Positions 9,300 through 18,319 of a DNA stretch of 64,000 nt are shown piece after piece (position 1 is the stretch's first letter; each line of letters begins with the position of its first letter). The notes below the pieces were generated by a model. The model was not told where the DNA came from. It was given only the letters and a program-made list of their open reading frames with translations, and ran no database searches. Source of the DNA: JBGLNJ01 sp034434835 (GTDB lineage Bacteria; Chloroflexota; Anaerolineae; Fen-1058); the NCBI GenBank assembly GCA_034434835.1, contig DAOTXX010000192.1, positions 16,467 to 80,466 of the forward strand, written 5' to 3'. A program made the translations under genes and the position numbers.

Positions 9300-9474
9300 A
9301 GCTTTTAGCCCGTTTCGATTATAGCACGCGCCTTCTGTTCGGCTCGGTTACGGTTCGGTTACATAGGCTTTGTAGACCATGCCATAATACTCGAATGTCC
9401 TACCTGCTTCACCAACCTGTAACGGTGCCGAAACCCACCCCGCCAGCCGAGTATTGTACGATCAAAAGTAGCAA

Positions 9475-9622
9475 GCAACTGTTCAAGCCCGCACCCGGCG
9501 GGATGATGAATCATCCCACTGATACTGGAAACTGGCTGAAGCCAGTTGAGACCGGCCTGCTTCAGCAGGCCTGACGTAGCAGCCGCGAAATTCATTTCGC
9601 GGCGAACAGGCTGAACAGTTAC
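9475..9622. mobile_element. Miniature inverted-repeat element X1
   Basis: 148-bp element whose ends are GCAACTGTTCAAGCC and, inverted, GTAACTGTTCAGCCT. Internal palindromes include CGCGAAA-TTCA-TTTCGCG (9585-9602). Its body closely matches 52319-52745 before that copy was interrupted. No target duplication is readable, so it is an old copy. It is a useful empty site for the nested insertions at 52447-52710. Confidence 0.7.
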
Positions 9623-9684
9623 CACGAAATATCCGACTGGACTTGCAACACCCACATCTGAAATTAGAGTACCGGCTTTAGCAA

Positions 9685-9794
9685 GTTGCCAGAGCATGCG
9701 TGTCAACTTGAGGTTGGAGTGCAGGCTTCAGCCTGCATAAAACGCGGCCTGAAGGCCGCACTCGGGCTAAAGTTTACACCAATGGTTGCCAGAG
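9685..9794. mobile_element. Miniature element Y1 with 10-bp target duplication
   Basis: The 90-bp element at 9695-9784 has imperfect inverted ends (CATGCGTGTCAACTT and CATTGGTGTAAACTT). It is flanked by perfect 10-bp direct repeats GTTGCCAGAG at 9685-9694 and 9785-9794. The inside holds palindromes (GCAGGCTTCAGCCTGC; GCGGCCTGAAGGCCGC). An inverted relative is Y2 at 54812-54953. The right-hand duplication carries the AGAGG used as the likely ribosome-binding site of the next gene. Confidence 0.8.
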
Positions 9795-9805
9795 GTAACA
9801 GCCTG

Positions 9806-12800
9806 ATGAATTTTGAGAAAATGATCCCGGTACAGTGTAGGGGCGAGGGCAAGCCTCGCCCCTACACACACGTCGCATGGATCACATTCATGGCGCTGGC
9901 TTTCCTGCCGGCGCTGGTCAATGCCCGCCCGCATCAAACCTTGCCGCCGCCTCACCTGGGCTATGGCGTGAACGTCTGGGATCAACCAGACCTTGCCATC
10001 GCATCAGGCTTTGAGTGGATCAAGCTCGTTCAAGAAGCCGGCCCGCCCCCGGCCACCCGCCTGCCGATGCACGTCCTGTATCGCATCACGATCGAAGGCG
10101 ACCCGGCTAAATTGCCACTCTACCCGGAGCAAATCCGCGCGCTGGTCCGCTCGGCGCGTGGCAAGGTGGACGCTTACGAGATCGGCAATGAACCCAATCT
10201 GAAAGGCGTTGGCTTTTGGGGCAATTTCGACGTGGACATCGAAGCCTACACGCGCTTGCTGTGTACAGTCTATCCCATCATCAAGAGCGAAGACCCCAAC
10301 GCGATAGTGGTCACCGGGGGCCTGGCCCCGGTCGGACGCTGGCCGCCCGGCTCCAAGAAAGCCGTGGACGAGCGATTCTTTGCGATGCGGATGTTTGACT
10401 GGATGAAGTATCTCAACAACGGGCAGATGTGCGCCGACGCTTTCGGCTACCATCCGTACGGATTCAAGTACGAGCCGGAGCGGCCCTTGGATCAGCTCGA
10501 TCCTTCCGACAATGGCAACGGGTTTGCTTTCCGGGGCGCTGAGGTGATGCGGGACATCATGGTCCAGTTCGGCGCGGGCCATTTGCAAATGTGGGCCACC
10601 GAGTTCGGTTGGATCCGCGACCCGGTCTCAGACCCCTGGACAGCCAGCCCGGCCTATCTGGACTATAGCTTTTGCAACGAAATCGCCTTGCACCCCGAGA
10701 TGGCCGGCTTCCTGTGGATGCAGGTGACCCAACAGCAGCAGGCCGATTACACGGTGCGCGCGTTCCAATATGCCGATCAGAACTGGCCGTGGATGGGGCC
10801 GATGTTCATCTGGAACCTGGACTATTATCACCGGGGCACATCGTGCACGCCACACAAGTTCTATTCACTCTATTATGCGACAGAGGGCAACTCGGGCCAG
10901 CGGTCGCCGACGCTGGTCTACGCTGCGGTGCGCGACATGCCACGCCGGTCGGCGTGGGGTGGGCCGATGATGACCGTGACGCCCGATCGCATCTCGTTCT
11001 TTGGTGCGCCAGGCTTTCCGCTCGTGCAAACCGCAACCATCTCGATCCAGGGCGGTGGGATGACGCCCATCACCTGGACGGCCAGCTTCTCGCCGCCCGC
11101 TCCGATAGGCCTGAGCGTCTCGCCCATCAGCGGCACAGCGCCCAGCACCGCGACCCTTTCGGCGGCAACAAGCCTGTTCGAGATCACCGGCACGTTCCCC
11201 TACACGCTTTACATCACAGCCGAGCCGACGACGACCGCAGGTAGCCCCTTTACTTTGCCGGTCACGCTGCGCGTTGTGGATCATTTGGAGCAGGCTTTTC
11301 TCCCGATCGTTCAACGCGATTTCGCCGCGCCCACGCCAACCCCTACGCCGCCTCCGGCCCCGATCACGCCGACGACGCACTTTGGGATCGCCTTTGTCAC
11401 GTCAGCGGAACTACCTGCGGATGAAGCGCGCTACCAGAGAGCACTGGCGACGGGAGCGGGCATGGATCGCTGGCCGCTCTATTGGCCCGGCGTCGAGACC
11501 AGCCCCGGTAGTTTTGTGTGGAACAGCCCAGAGCATCAGGTGGACCGCGCCGTGATCAGCGATACCGAGCACGGCATCCAGCCGCTCGTGATCTTGATGA
11601 ACACCCCGGGCTTTTACGCGACCGGCGGCAACCTGCTCGTGCCTGCGCCGTGCGTCGGTCAATCGCTTCAGATGAAAGCGAACGGTCTGGAAGCGCAGGG
11701 TTGGGCCGGCGTGTCCGCCGCCGGCAGCGCGCCGGTCGGACTCGATGAGCCGGTGTTCTCCGATAGCACTGATACGCCTGGCCTCACCAAGACGATCAAC
11801 GCCGACAATCCGTGGGCGTGGTTTGTGTACCAAGCCGTCCATCGCTACAAACCCGGCGGCGTGTTGGCGCAGCAGCTCGGCTGGCCGGCCGATCGAGGCG
11901 TGCGTCACTGGGAGGTCTGGAATGAGGAAGACTATTCCGGCTTTTGGATCGGCACAGTCCAAGAGTACGCGCGGCTGTTGAAGGTCGCTTACCTGGCCGC
12001 CAAACACGCCGACCCGCAAGCCAAAATCATTTTCGGCGGGCTGGCGAATTTTGAAAAGCCCAACTGGCTGCGGGACACGCTGGCGGTCATTGATACCTAT
12101 CCCGACAAGGATGCCAACGGCTGGTTCTTTGACGCCATCGCCGAGCACAACTATGTCCGCGCCTGGCACACGTGGTATTACCTGTATCAGGCCACGCAGG
12201 CACTCAAGACATACACGATCACCAACAAATCGCTTTGGGTGACCGAGAGCAACGTGTGGCTGTGCGACGATGGCAACATCACGCCGCCATGCATTTACGA
12301 AGGCAGCCCGGTCGCGCTGCGAGCGAACATGAGCGAGCAGGCTGCGTTCGTCATTCAAAGTGCGACGTATGCCACGTGGATCAACTCGGTCGCGCCGGTG
12401 GAGGTGATCTTTCACTTTCAGATGTATGACGATTGTGTGGATCCGATTCCGGGGACAACGTGGGGTGGGGGGCTGGGGTTGGTGCGCAATCCGAGCGGCT
12501 GGGGATGCTTCCCCAGTTGGCTGCCGGATACGCCGCGCCCGGCCTATACTGCGTTCCAAACCGCCATCATCCATCTGCGCGACATTGTGCCCAAGTGGCG
12601 CGCCCGGCCAACGCCAGACCAAGAGCTGTTCTCATTCTATCGCCCGGCCACGCAAGAGCGCGTGATGGCGATGTGGGCGCGAGGATACGTCACGCAAACG
12701 GCGGTGCTCACGGCCACGAGCACGAGCGCGCAACTGGTCTGGCCCAACGGGGCGACGCAGCTCATCACGCCGACGAACGGCGTGTACAGCGTGACGCTGC

Positions 12801-12913
12801 CTGCGGCGACGATGGTCTACACCGGCACCGAGGACGGGAGCGCCTTGATCGGCGGGCAACCGTACTTTCTGGTCGAAGCTGACCCTTCGGGGACAGGCGG
12901 GCCGAGGCCATAA
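9806..12913 (+). CDS. Secreted protein with two glycoside-hydrolase-like TIM barrels
   Basis: 1035 residues from the ATG at 9806, chosen because AGAGGT sits 9 bp upstream. The frame is open further upstream but only through a mobile element. A charged n-region and a hydrophobic stretch (VAWITFMALAFLPALVNA) give a signal peptide. Barrel 1 (~45-380) shows clan-A-type glutamates in EIGNEPN and WATEFGW. A beta-sandwich follows, ending in AFLPIVQRDF, then a Pro/Thr linker. Barrel 2 (~570-960) shows WEVWNEEDY and LWVTESNVW, again fitting an acid/base and a nucleophile. Closest by pattern to GH39/GH5-like glycosidases; the substrate is not predictable. A terminator follows directly. Confidence 0.75.
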   Translation: MNFEKMIPVQCRGEGKPRPYTHVAWITFMALAFLPALVNARPHQTLPPPHLGYGVNVWDQPDLAIASGFEWIKLVQEAGPPPATRLPMHVLYRITIEGDPAKLPLYPEQIRALVRSARGKVDAYEIGNEPNLKGVGFWGNFDVDIEAYTRLLCTVYPIIKSEDPNAIVVTGGLAPVGRWPPGSKKAVDERFFAMRMFDWMKYLNNGQMCADAFGYHPYGFKYEPERPLDQLDPSDNGNGFAFRGAEVMRDIMVQFGAGHLQMWATEFGWIRDPVSDPWTASPAYLDYSFCNEIALHPEMAGFLWMQVTQQQQADYTVRAFQYADQNWPWMGPMFIWNLDYYHRGTSCTPHKFYSLYYATEGNSGQRSPTLVYAAVRDMPRRSAWGGPMMTVTPDRISFFGAPGFPLVQTATISIQGGGMTPITWTASFSPPAPIGLSVSPISGTAPSTATLSAATSLFEITGTFPYTLYITAEPTTTAGSPFTLPVTLRVVDHLEQAFLPIVQRDFAAPTPTPTPPPAPITPTTHFGIAFVTSAELPADEARYQRALATGAGMDRWPLYWPGVETSPGSFVWNSPEHQVDRAVISDTEHGIQPLVILMNTPGFYATGGNLLVPAPCVGQSLQMKANGLEAQGWAGVSAAGSAPVGLDEPVFSDSTDTPGLTKTINADNPWAWFVYQAVHRYKPGGVLAQQLGWPADRGVRHWEVWNEEDYSGFWIGTVQEYARLLKVAYLAAKHADPQAKIIFGGLANFEKPNWLRDTLAVIDTYPDKDANGWFFDAIAEHNYVRAWHTWYYLYQATQALKTYTITNKSLWVTESNVWLCDDGNITPPCIYEGSPVALRANMSEQAAFVIQSATYATWINSVAPVEVIFHFQMYDDCVDPIPGTTWGGGLGLVRNPSGWGCFPSWLPDTPRPAYTAFQTAIIHLRDIVPKWRARPTPDQELFSFYRPATQERVMAMWARGYVTQTAVLTATSTSAQLVWPNGATQLITPTNGVYSVTLPAATMVYTGTEDGSALIGGQPYFLVEADPSGTGGPRP
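9836..9866. repeat. Perfect palindrome inside the signal-peptide coding region
   Basis: A 13-bp stem (TGTAGGGGCGAGG, 9836-9848; complement 9854-9866) with a 5-base loop. In the chosen reading frame it codes for the charged n-region of the glycosidase. Alternatively it lies in the leader, if translation starts at the ATG at 9890. Confidence 0.7.
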
Positions 12914-12918
12914 CACAA

Positions 12919-12950
12919 CCCCCGGCTTCTCAAAGGAGCCGGGGGTTTTT
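12919..12950 (+). terminator. Rho-independent terminator after the glycosidase
   Basis: Nine-bp GC-rich stem (CCCCCGGCT at 12919-12927 with AGCCGGGGG at 12937-12945), a 9-base loop and five T residues at 12946-12950. It begins 6 bp after the stop codon. Confidence 0.92.
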
Positions 12951-12998
12951 ACGAACAGCACATTCCCCAGATGGTCATTCGTCGGGCCGGATGCTGCC

Positions 12999-13736
12999 TT
13001 ATCCTCGCTCTCGATTGATGCGGCTGTACGGGATGAGCCACACGCCCCTCTCTGCAGCCGCCGGCTCCGCTGACGGATGGATATTCATCGCCACGATCAC
13101 CTTGACCATCTCCCGGGTGCCCAAGAGCCCGGCCACCGCGTCCAACTTGTCGGCCAGCCGCCCAGTTTCGCTTCCGCCAACCGTTGCACGACATTCCACG
13201 AGCGCAGTCACCGTCTGCCCATCCCGTCGCCCCTCGCCGACCAAGTCAACTTCCTCCAGTTGCCCGCCGCCCAGATCAAAATAACGCCGCTGCAGACTCA
13301 GGTCAGCGATGCCGTAATGCCGTTCAAGATAGGGCGGCAGCAAGGCAGCGACGAACTCTTCAAGTCGGAAGCCAAAGGTGTTGGCCAGACTGCCGACTTC
13401 TGCGCTGAGGTTGTCCAGTCGCGTTTCCGTTCGTCGTTGAGCCTCAGCCAGCGCCGCCATGGCTACGGCCAGTTCGGCTACTCGATCGTCCAGCCGCCGT
13501 TGACCCTCGAACAACTGGCGCTGGCCCTCGAACAACTGACGCTGGCCCTCGGCCAGTTTTTTTACCTCTTCGATCAGCGCTGCCAGCCCTTGCTTCAACT
13601 CTCGCGTGTCGGCTGCCCGCTCGATCTCCATCTCGCGAAAGGTATCCAGCACCTCGACCAGACCAGTCGTCTGCTCTGGCGGAAATACTCGGATCAACTT
13701 TTGTTCCATTTCTTGGCGCGTCAACAACATGGGCAT
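12999..13736 (-). CDS. Coiled-coil protein with PD-(D/E)XK-like C-terminus (DUF3782-like)
   Basis: 245 residues. Residues ~35-100 form a coiled coil with tandem LFEGQRQ/LAEGQRQ repeats. The C-terminal ~140 residues carry QLEEVDLVGEG and TALVECRATVG, which fit the acidic and E-x-R/K positions of a PD-(D/E)XK nuclease fold as in DUF3782-type proteins. These proteins are common, often multicopy, in cyanobacteria and Chloroflexota and their role is not known. The ATG at 13736 is preceded by GGAGG. It is convergent with the glycosidase and stands alone. Confidence 0.7.
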   Translation of the reverse strand: MPMLLTRQEMEQKLIRVFPPEQTTGLVEVLDTFREMEIERAADTRELKQGLAALIEEVKKLAEGQRQLFEGQRQLFEGQRRLDDRVAELAVAMAALAEAQRRTETRLDNLSAEVGSLANTFGFRLEEFVAALLPPYLERHYGIADLSLQRRYFDLGGGQLEEVDLVGEGRRDGQTVTALVECRATVGGSETGRLADKLDAVAGLLGTREMVKVIVAMNIHPSAEPAAAERGVWLIPYSRINRERG

Positions 13737-14195
13737 TTCTCATCCTCCGGCCATCCCACTACGGATTGACCATGTCTGTGCCTAACGTGTACACCGACGC
13801 AATCGCCCACTCTTTCTCCGCTCTGGGCTTGTATCATACCCGTCTTTGGCCTGGGCGTCAACTGGCAATCACGATGATAGGCCAACACTGTCCGTAGGCC
13901 ATTGGCCGTCGCGCTCTGTCATGGCGAGCGCCCGAACCCCCTGATGGGGGCAGGTGGCGCGAAGCCTTCTCTTTCGCTCGCTGGAGATTGCTTCGGCCTT
14001 CGGCCTCGCAATGACAAAATGAAACTTGGTGGCCGCGCCGAGTATACCAAGCCGCCTCAAGGCGGCTGATCAGTCCACTTGGGCGGGCTGGGCAACCGCA
14101 GCTCGCTGTTTGCCCCTGTCCGAGGTGAAGCGTCGGGGGCCGCCAAGCGCAACGACCCAGGCAATCGCGGAAACGCCATTGAAAAATGCCCGCAT
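13737..14195. other. Intergenic region holding one dispersed repeat
   Basis: No credible gene. It contains the repeat at 13919-14015 and a small hairpin of GCCGCCTCAAGGCGGC type near 14050. The remainder is unassigned. Confidence 0.6.
13919..14015. repeat. GTCATTGCGAG-type dispersed repeat
   Basis: About 97 bp bounded by GTCATGGCGAG and, inverted, CTCGCAATGAC, with the internal phrase GAGATTGCTTCGGC. The same core forms the inside of elements X2 (27069-27451) and X4 (57281-57419). Here the outer GTAACT ends are missing. Confidence 0.65.
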
Positions 14196-16688
14196 TTATG
14201 CCAACACTGACTCTGCTTGCGGCACACTCGCGAGCTGCTCGATGTCCTCTTTGCGCCGGAACGTTAACCCTTCGTGGTCCGTGTCCACCACCACGCAATC
14301 GCCCGCGTGGAATTCGCCGCGCAAGAGCCGCACCGAAAGTGGGCTTTCGACGTGCTTTTGGATCGCACGGCGGAGCGGCCGCGCACCGAACTGCGGATCG
14401 TAGCCTTGCTTGGCGATCCATTTGCGCGCCGGGTCGGTCAACTCCACCGTCAGACCTTGCTCGCTCAATCGCCCGCTGACTTCTTTCATTTGCAGGTCCA
14501 CGATCTTTTCCATGTCCTCCAGCGACAATGTGTTGAAGATAATGATCTCGTCCACGCGATTGAGAAACTCGGGGCGGAAGGCGCGCTTGAGGGCGTCTTC
14601 GATCTTTTTATGATCGGCGGCGACTTCAGCAGAGGGATGCCCTTCGCCGGGGCGCATGAAGCCAAGCGCGCCGCCCTTGCGCGCGAATTCGGTGCCCAGG
14701 TTGCTGGTCATGATGAGCACAGTGTTGCGAAAGTCCACTGTGCGGCCCTGACCATCGGTAAGTCGCCCGTCCTCTAGAATCTGCAAGAGCGAATTCCACA
14801 CGTCCGGATGCGCCTTTTCGATTTCGTCGAACAGCACCACCTGATAGGGCCGGCGGCGGACGGCTTCGGTCAACTGGCCGCCTTCTTCGTAGCCCACATA
14901 ACCCGGTGGCGCACCGAACAGGCGGCTGACCGTGTGGCTTTCGTGATACTCGCTCATGTCAATTCGCACGAGCGCGTCTTGATCGTCGAACATGAACCAG
15001 GCCAGGGCGCGCGCCAGCTCGGTCTTGCCCACGCCCGAGGCACCCAGGAAGATAAAGCTGCCAATCGGCCGGCGCGGGTCTTTGAGACCAGAGCGCGCGC
15101 GCCGGATCGCGTCGGCCAGGGCGACGATCGCCTCATCTTGCCCAATGATGCGCTCGCGCAGACGCTCTTCCATATGCAAGAGTTTTTCGGCCTCGGTCTG
15201 GACCAGTTGCGCCACGGGGATACCCGTCCACGCCGCGACGACGCCTGCAATGTCATTCACGTCCACGATCTCGTCCAGGTTCTTGGAGCGCTGCCACTCG
15301 TTACGCTTTTCGTCGAACTCTTGCTGCAAGCGCAACCGGTCGGCCTTGATGCGCGCCGCACGCTCATACTCGCGCGCATTGCCGGCGGCCTCCTCTTCCG
15401 CCGTCAGCCGGTCGAGTTCCGTCTTCATCTGCTTGAGATCGGGGGGAAGGGTGTAGAGCGCAACGCGCAGTTTGGCCGCCGCCTCATCCATCAGGTCAAT
15501 CGCCTTGTCCGGCAGGTGGCGATCCGTCACGTAACGCTGGCTGAGCCGGGCGGCCGCGATCACCGCTTCATCGCTAAAGCGAACCTTGTGATGCGCTTCG
15601 TAGCGGTCGCGCAGGCCGCGCAGCATCTCGATCGTCTCCTCGACGGACGGTTCATCCACATACACTGGCGCAAAGCGGCGCTCGAGCGCGGCGTCTTTTT
15701 CGATGTATTGCCGGTATTCATCAAGCGTCGTCGCGCCGACGCATTGCAGCTCGCCGCGCGCCAGCGCCGGCTTCATCATCGAAGACGCGTCGAGCGCGCC
15801 CGAAGCTGCGCCTGCGCCGACGACGTTGTGCAGCTCGTCAATGAACAAGATGATCTCGCCTTCGCTGCGCTGGATCTCTTCGATGGTCGCCTTGAGGCGC
15901 TCCTCGAATTCGCCGCGAAAGCGCGATCCGGCGACCATGGCGCCCAGATCGAGCGCGACGACGCGCTTGCCCATGAGAATCTCGGGCACGTCGTTGGCGG
16001 CGATCTTTTGCGCCAGCCCTTCGACGATGGCCGTCTTGCCCACGCCAGCTTCGCCGATGAGCACCGGGTTGTTCTTGGTGCGCCGGGAAAGCACCTGGAT
16101 GACGCGCAGGATCTCGTTATCGCGCCCGATGACGGGATCGAGCTTGCCTTCTTTCGCCAGCTTGGTCAGGTCGCGGCTGTAGCGTTCGAGCACGCGATAG
16201 CGGCTTTCGGCCTGCGGCGTGGTGGCGCGCTGGCCGCCTCGAACTTCTTTGATCGCATCATAGATGCGATCCTTGGTCACACCGGCCTCGACCAACAGCC
16301 GCGCGGTGATGCTGTTGCGGTCGGCAGCCATCGCCAGCAGAATGTGCTCAGTCGAGATGTACTCGTCCTTCAGCTTGCTCGCTTCCTCAATAGCCAGATC
16401 GAGCACGCGCTTGAGGCGTGGCGTGACAAACACCTGGCCCGTCCCGCCGCTGCCATAGATGGAGGTCTTGGGGCCGGTGCGCAGGCCGTCCTCGATGCGC
16501 CGTCTCAGCATCTCGACATTCGCGCCAATGTGCTCGAGGATCTGCAAGACGACGCCATCCGTCTGATCCAGCAAGGCGAGCAGGACGTGTTCGACATCCA
16601 CCTGAGTATGTCCGTATCGTTGGGCCAGCTCAGCGGCGCGCGCGGCGGCTTCTTGCGCGCGCTCGGTAAAACGGTCAAAGCGCATCAT
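14196..16688 (-). CDS. clpC: ATP-dependent Clp protease ATP-binding subunit ClpC
   Basis: AAA+ unfoldase that feeds substrates to ClpP. 830 residues. An N-terminal Clp_N double repeat (~1-145) starts FDRFTERAQEAAARAAELA. The first AAA+ module has GEAGVGKT near residue 211. A short middle region with a UVR-like helix (REYERAARIKADRLRLQQ, ~410-430) distinguishes ClpC from ClpB, which has a long coiled coil. The second AAA+ module has GASGVGKTE near 548 and a C-terminal D2-small domain. Length fits ClpC. It is divergent from the cold-shock gene with its own promoter. No CIRCE (HrcA) operator is visible. Confidence 0.93.
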   Translation of the reverse strand: MMRFDRFTERAQEAAARAAELAQRYGHTQVDVEHVLLALLDQTDGVVLQILEHIGANVEMLRRRIEDGLRTGPKTSIYGSGGTGQVFVTPRLKRVLDLAIEEASKLKDEYISTEHILLAMAADRNSITARLLVEAGVTKDRIYDAIKEVRGGQRATTPQAESRYRVLERYSRDLTKLAKEGKLDPVIGRDNEILRVIQVLSRRTKNNPVLIGEAGVGKTAIVEGLAQKIAANDVPEILMGKRVVALDLGAMVAGSRFRGEFEERLKATIEEIQRSEGEIILFIDELHNVVGAGAASGALDASSMMKPALARGELQCVGATTLDEYRQYIEKDAALERRFAPVYVDEPSVEETIEMLRGLRDRYEAHHKVRFSDEAVIAAARLSQRYVTDRHLPDKAIDLMDEAAAKLRVALYTLPPDLKQMKTELDRLTAEEEAAGNAREYERAARIKADRLRLQQEFDEKRNEWQRSKNLDEIVDVNDIAGVVAAWTGIPVAQLVQTEAEKLLHMEERLRERIIGQDEAIVALADAIRRARSGLKDPRRPIGSFIFLGASGVGKTELARALAWFMFDDQDALVRIDMSEYHESHTVSRLFGAPPGYVGYEEGGQLTEAVRRRPYQVVLFDEIEKAHPDVWNSLLQILEDGRLTDGQGRTVDFRNTVLIMTSNLGTEFARKGGALGFMRPGEGHPSAEVAADHKKIEDALKRAFRPEFLNRVDEIIIFNTLSLEDMEKIVDLQMKEVSGRLSEQGLTVELTDPARKWIAKQGYDPQFGARPLRRAIQKHVESPLSVRLLRGEFHAGDCVVVDTDHEGLTFRRKEDIEQLASVPQAESVLA

Positions 16689-16749
16689 GGTTCATGCTCC
16701 TGTTGTGCCAATCCATCACAATCGCCAACACCTGCGTGCTTGTATGCGC

Positions 16750-16778
16750 ATTATACTCTACGCGAGTGGCGCTTGCAA
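16750..16778 (-). promoter_or_regulatory. clpC promoter
   Basis: Minus-strand TTGCAA (16773-16778), a 17-bp spacer and TATAAT (16750-16755), about 60 bp before the clpC start. It lies back to back with the cold-shock promoter at 16789-16817. Confidence 0.75.
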
Positions 16779-16788
16779 GGGTCGCGAT

Positions 16789-16817
16789 TTGACAGGTCAT
16801 GGGTTCGGTGGTAACAT
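16789..16817 (+). promoter_or_regulatory. Cold-shock gene promoter
   Basis: Consensus -35 TTGACA (16789-16794), a 17-bp spacer and TAACAT (16812-16817). The start site would be near 16824, giving a leader of about 150 nt before the ATG. Confidence 0.7.
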
Positions 16818-16823
16818 TTTGCG

Positions 16824-16977
16824 CCGTAGGTTGCAGTAAGTCCCTGAACCGGCATCAAGACGCAAAAGCACGCTCAGGCTTACGCTACAAGCCTGGGCGT
16901 CTTGTTTGGCGGCGCGGGCCGAGATGGGCGCTCTGCCCTACAGAAAATTCCGTAGGGACAAAAAGGAGTCCAGAAAA
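16824..16977 (+). promoter_or_regulatory. Long structured leader of the cold-shock gene
   Basis: The leader contains an outer stem CAAGACGC/GCGTCTTG (16856-16863 with 16897-16904) enclosing an inner stem CAGGCTT/AAGCCTG (16875-16881 with 16889-16895). A second hairpin CCCTAC/GTAGGG (16936-16941 with 16952-16957) lies just before the AAGGAG site. Length and layout resemble the thermoresponsive leaders of other cold-shock genes, but the sequence does not match a riboswitch I recognise. Confidence 0.5.
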
Positions 16978-17187
16978 ATGAGCGATCGTGTTACCGGCAC
17001 TGTCAAGTGGTTCAGCCGACAAAAGGGCTATGGCTTTATCTCACAGCCCAATGGCCCGGATGTCTTTGTCCACTACTCGGCGATCCAGGGCAACGGCTAT
17101 CGTAACCTGGAAGAAGGCCAGACAGTGGAATTCTCCATCGAGCAAGGCCCCAAAGGCCTGCAGGCCGCCGAAGTCAGAGCGCTGTAG
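16978..17187 (+). CDS. Cold-shock domain protein (CspA family)
   Basis: 69-residue single cold-shock domain that binds single-stranded RNA/DNA and melts structure in mRNA. Both RNP motifs are visible: KGYGFI and VFVHYSAI. The start MSDRVTGTVKWF is standard and is preceded by AAGGAG at about 10 bp. Upstream in-frame codons exist but belong to the leader. It ends in a clear terminator. Confidence 0.95.
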   Translation: MSDRVTGTVKWFSRQKGYGFISQPNGPDVFVHYSAIQGNGYRNLEEGQTVEFSIEQGPKGLQAAEVRAL

Positions 17188-17206
17188 CGTGGCGCCAGAC
17201 CTTCAG

Positions 17207-17230
17207 CCCCGACGCAAGTCGGGGTTTTTT
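17207..17230 (+). terminator. Terminator after the cold-shock gene
   Basis: Seven-bp stem CCCCGAC/GTCGGGG (17207-17213 with 17218-17224), loop GCAA, then six T residues. Confidence 0.92.
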
Positions 17231-17321
17231 GTTCTTTGCCCATACGCGAGACTCGGTCGAGATTCATCGGTGGGCGAGCGCGCCGACCCAAGCAACCTGA
17301 ACCGTTACATCAGGTCTTTGG

Positions 17322-17327
17322 TATAAT
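17322..17327 (+). promoter_or_regulatory. -10 box for trxB
   Basis: Perfect TATAAT about 78 bp before the trxB start. The best -35 (TGAACC, 17298-17303) is weak. Confidence 0.5.
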
Positions 17328-17404
17328 AAACCTCGCGGGTGAATCTTGCAGCAGCCCCGGTGCATCTAAATACCACGAAAATCAACCCGGATAGGAGAGC
17401 GCAC

Positions 17405-18319
17405 ATGGAGAACGTGATCATTCTCGGTTCCGGCCCGGCAGGATTGACCGCGGCCCTGTACGCTGCGCGCGCCAATCTCAATCCCCTGGTGATCACGGGA
17501 CCGGACCTGGGCGGTCAGATCGCCACGACGACCGACGTGGAAAACTTTCCCGGCTTTCCCGAGGGGCTGACCGGCCCGGAGCTGACCGAGCACATGCAAA
17601 AGCAGGCCGAGCGCTTTGGCGCGCGGCTGGAATTCGACACCATCACGTCAGTGGATTTGGGCCAGCCGCCGTTCAAGTTGACGGGCAACAACGCCGAGTA
17701 TGAAGCCCAATCGCTCATCATCGCCACAGGCGCCAGCCCCCGCAAGCTGGGCGTGCCGGGCGAAAAGGAACTGGTCGGGCGCGGCGTCTCGTACTGCGCG
17801 ACGTGCGACGGTTTTTTCTTCAAGAACAAGGAACTGATCGTCGTCGGAGGCGGCGATAGCGCGCTGCAGGAAGGCTTGTTCCTCACCAAGTTCGCCAGCA
17901 AGGTCCACATCGTCCATCGCCGCGATGCGCTGCGCGCCGGACACGTCCTGCAGGAGCGCGCCCGGAAGAATGAAAAGATGTCATTCGTCTGGAACACCGT
18001 CGTCACACAAGTCCTGGGGGACAAAGCAGTGAGAGCGGTGCGACTCAAGAACGTCCAGACCGGCGTCGAGTCCGAACAACCGGTGGATGGCGTGTTCGTC
18101 TACATCGGCCACATTCCCAACACCAGTATCTTCAAAGGGCAGCTCAAGATGGACGAGGAGGGGTATCTCATCGTGGACAGCAAGCTCCATACGAGCGTGC
18201 CGGGCGTATTTGCAGCGGGCGAAGTCCACGACAAGTGGTTCCGTCAGGCGATCGTCTCGGCCGGCTATGGCTGCATGGCGGCGATGGAGACGGAAAAGTA
18301 TCTTGCATCGCTGGAATAG
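17405..18319 (+). CDS. trxB: Thioredoxin reductase
   Basis: FAD-dependent NADPH:thioredoxin oxidoreductase of 304 residues. The FAD-binding GSGPAG is at residues 8-13, the redox-active disulfide C131-A-T-C134 is followed by DG, and the NADPH-binding GGGDSALQEG follows. The C-terminal GVFAAGEVHDKWFRQ fits the second FAD motif, where the family more often has GD in place of GE. The start ATG at 17405 has AGGAG 8 bp upstream. The frame extends further 5' but without another good start. It appears to be a single-gene unit. Confidence 0.95.
   Translation: MENVIILGSGPAGLTAALYAARANLNPLVITGPDLGGQIATTTDVENFPGFPEGLTGPELTEHMQKQAERFGARLEFDTITSVDLGQPPFKLTGNNAEYEAQSLIIATGASPRKLGVPGEKELVGRGVSYCATCDGFFFKNKELIVVGGGDSALQEGLFLTKFASKVHIVHRRDALRAGHVLQERARKNEKMSFVWNTVVTQVLGDKAVRAVRLKNVQTGVESEQPVDGVFVYIGHIPNTSIFKGQLKMDEEGYLIVDSKLHTSVPGVFAAGEVHDKWFRQAIVSAGYGCMAAMETEKYLASLE

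Noticed and set aside
11411..12622. 403-residue minus-strand open frame opposite the glycosidase
   Set aside because: No start signal or family resemblance; the plus strand encodes conserved catalytic motifs here.
14808..16814. Long plus-strand open frame opposite clpC
   Set aside because: A mirror of clpC codons; clpC has all AAA+ motifs and a promoter.
16824..16977. Known riboswitch (for example c-di-GMP type, because of GACGCAAA-like sequence)
   Set aside because: The GACGC is paired in a stem, the required second half and tetraloop receptor are missing, and the gene context (cold shock) does not fit.
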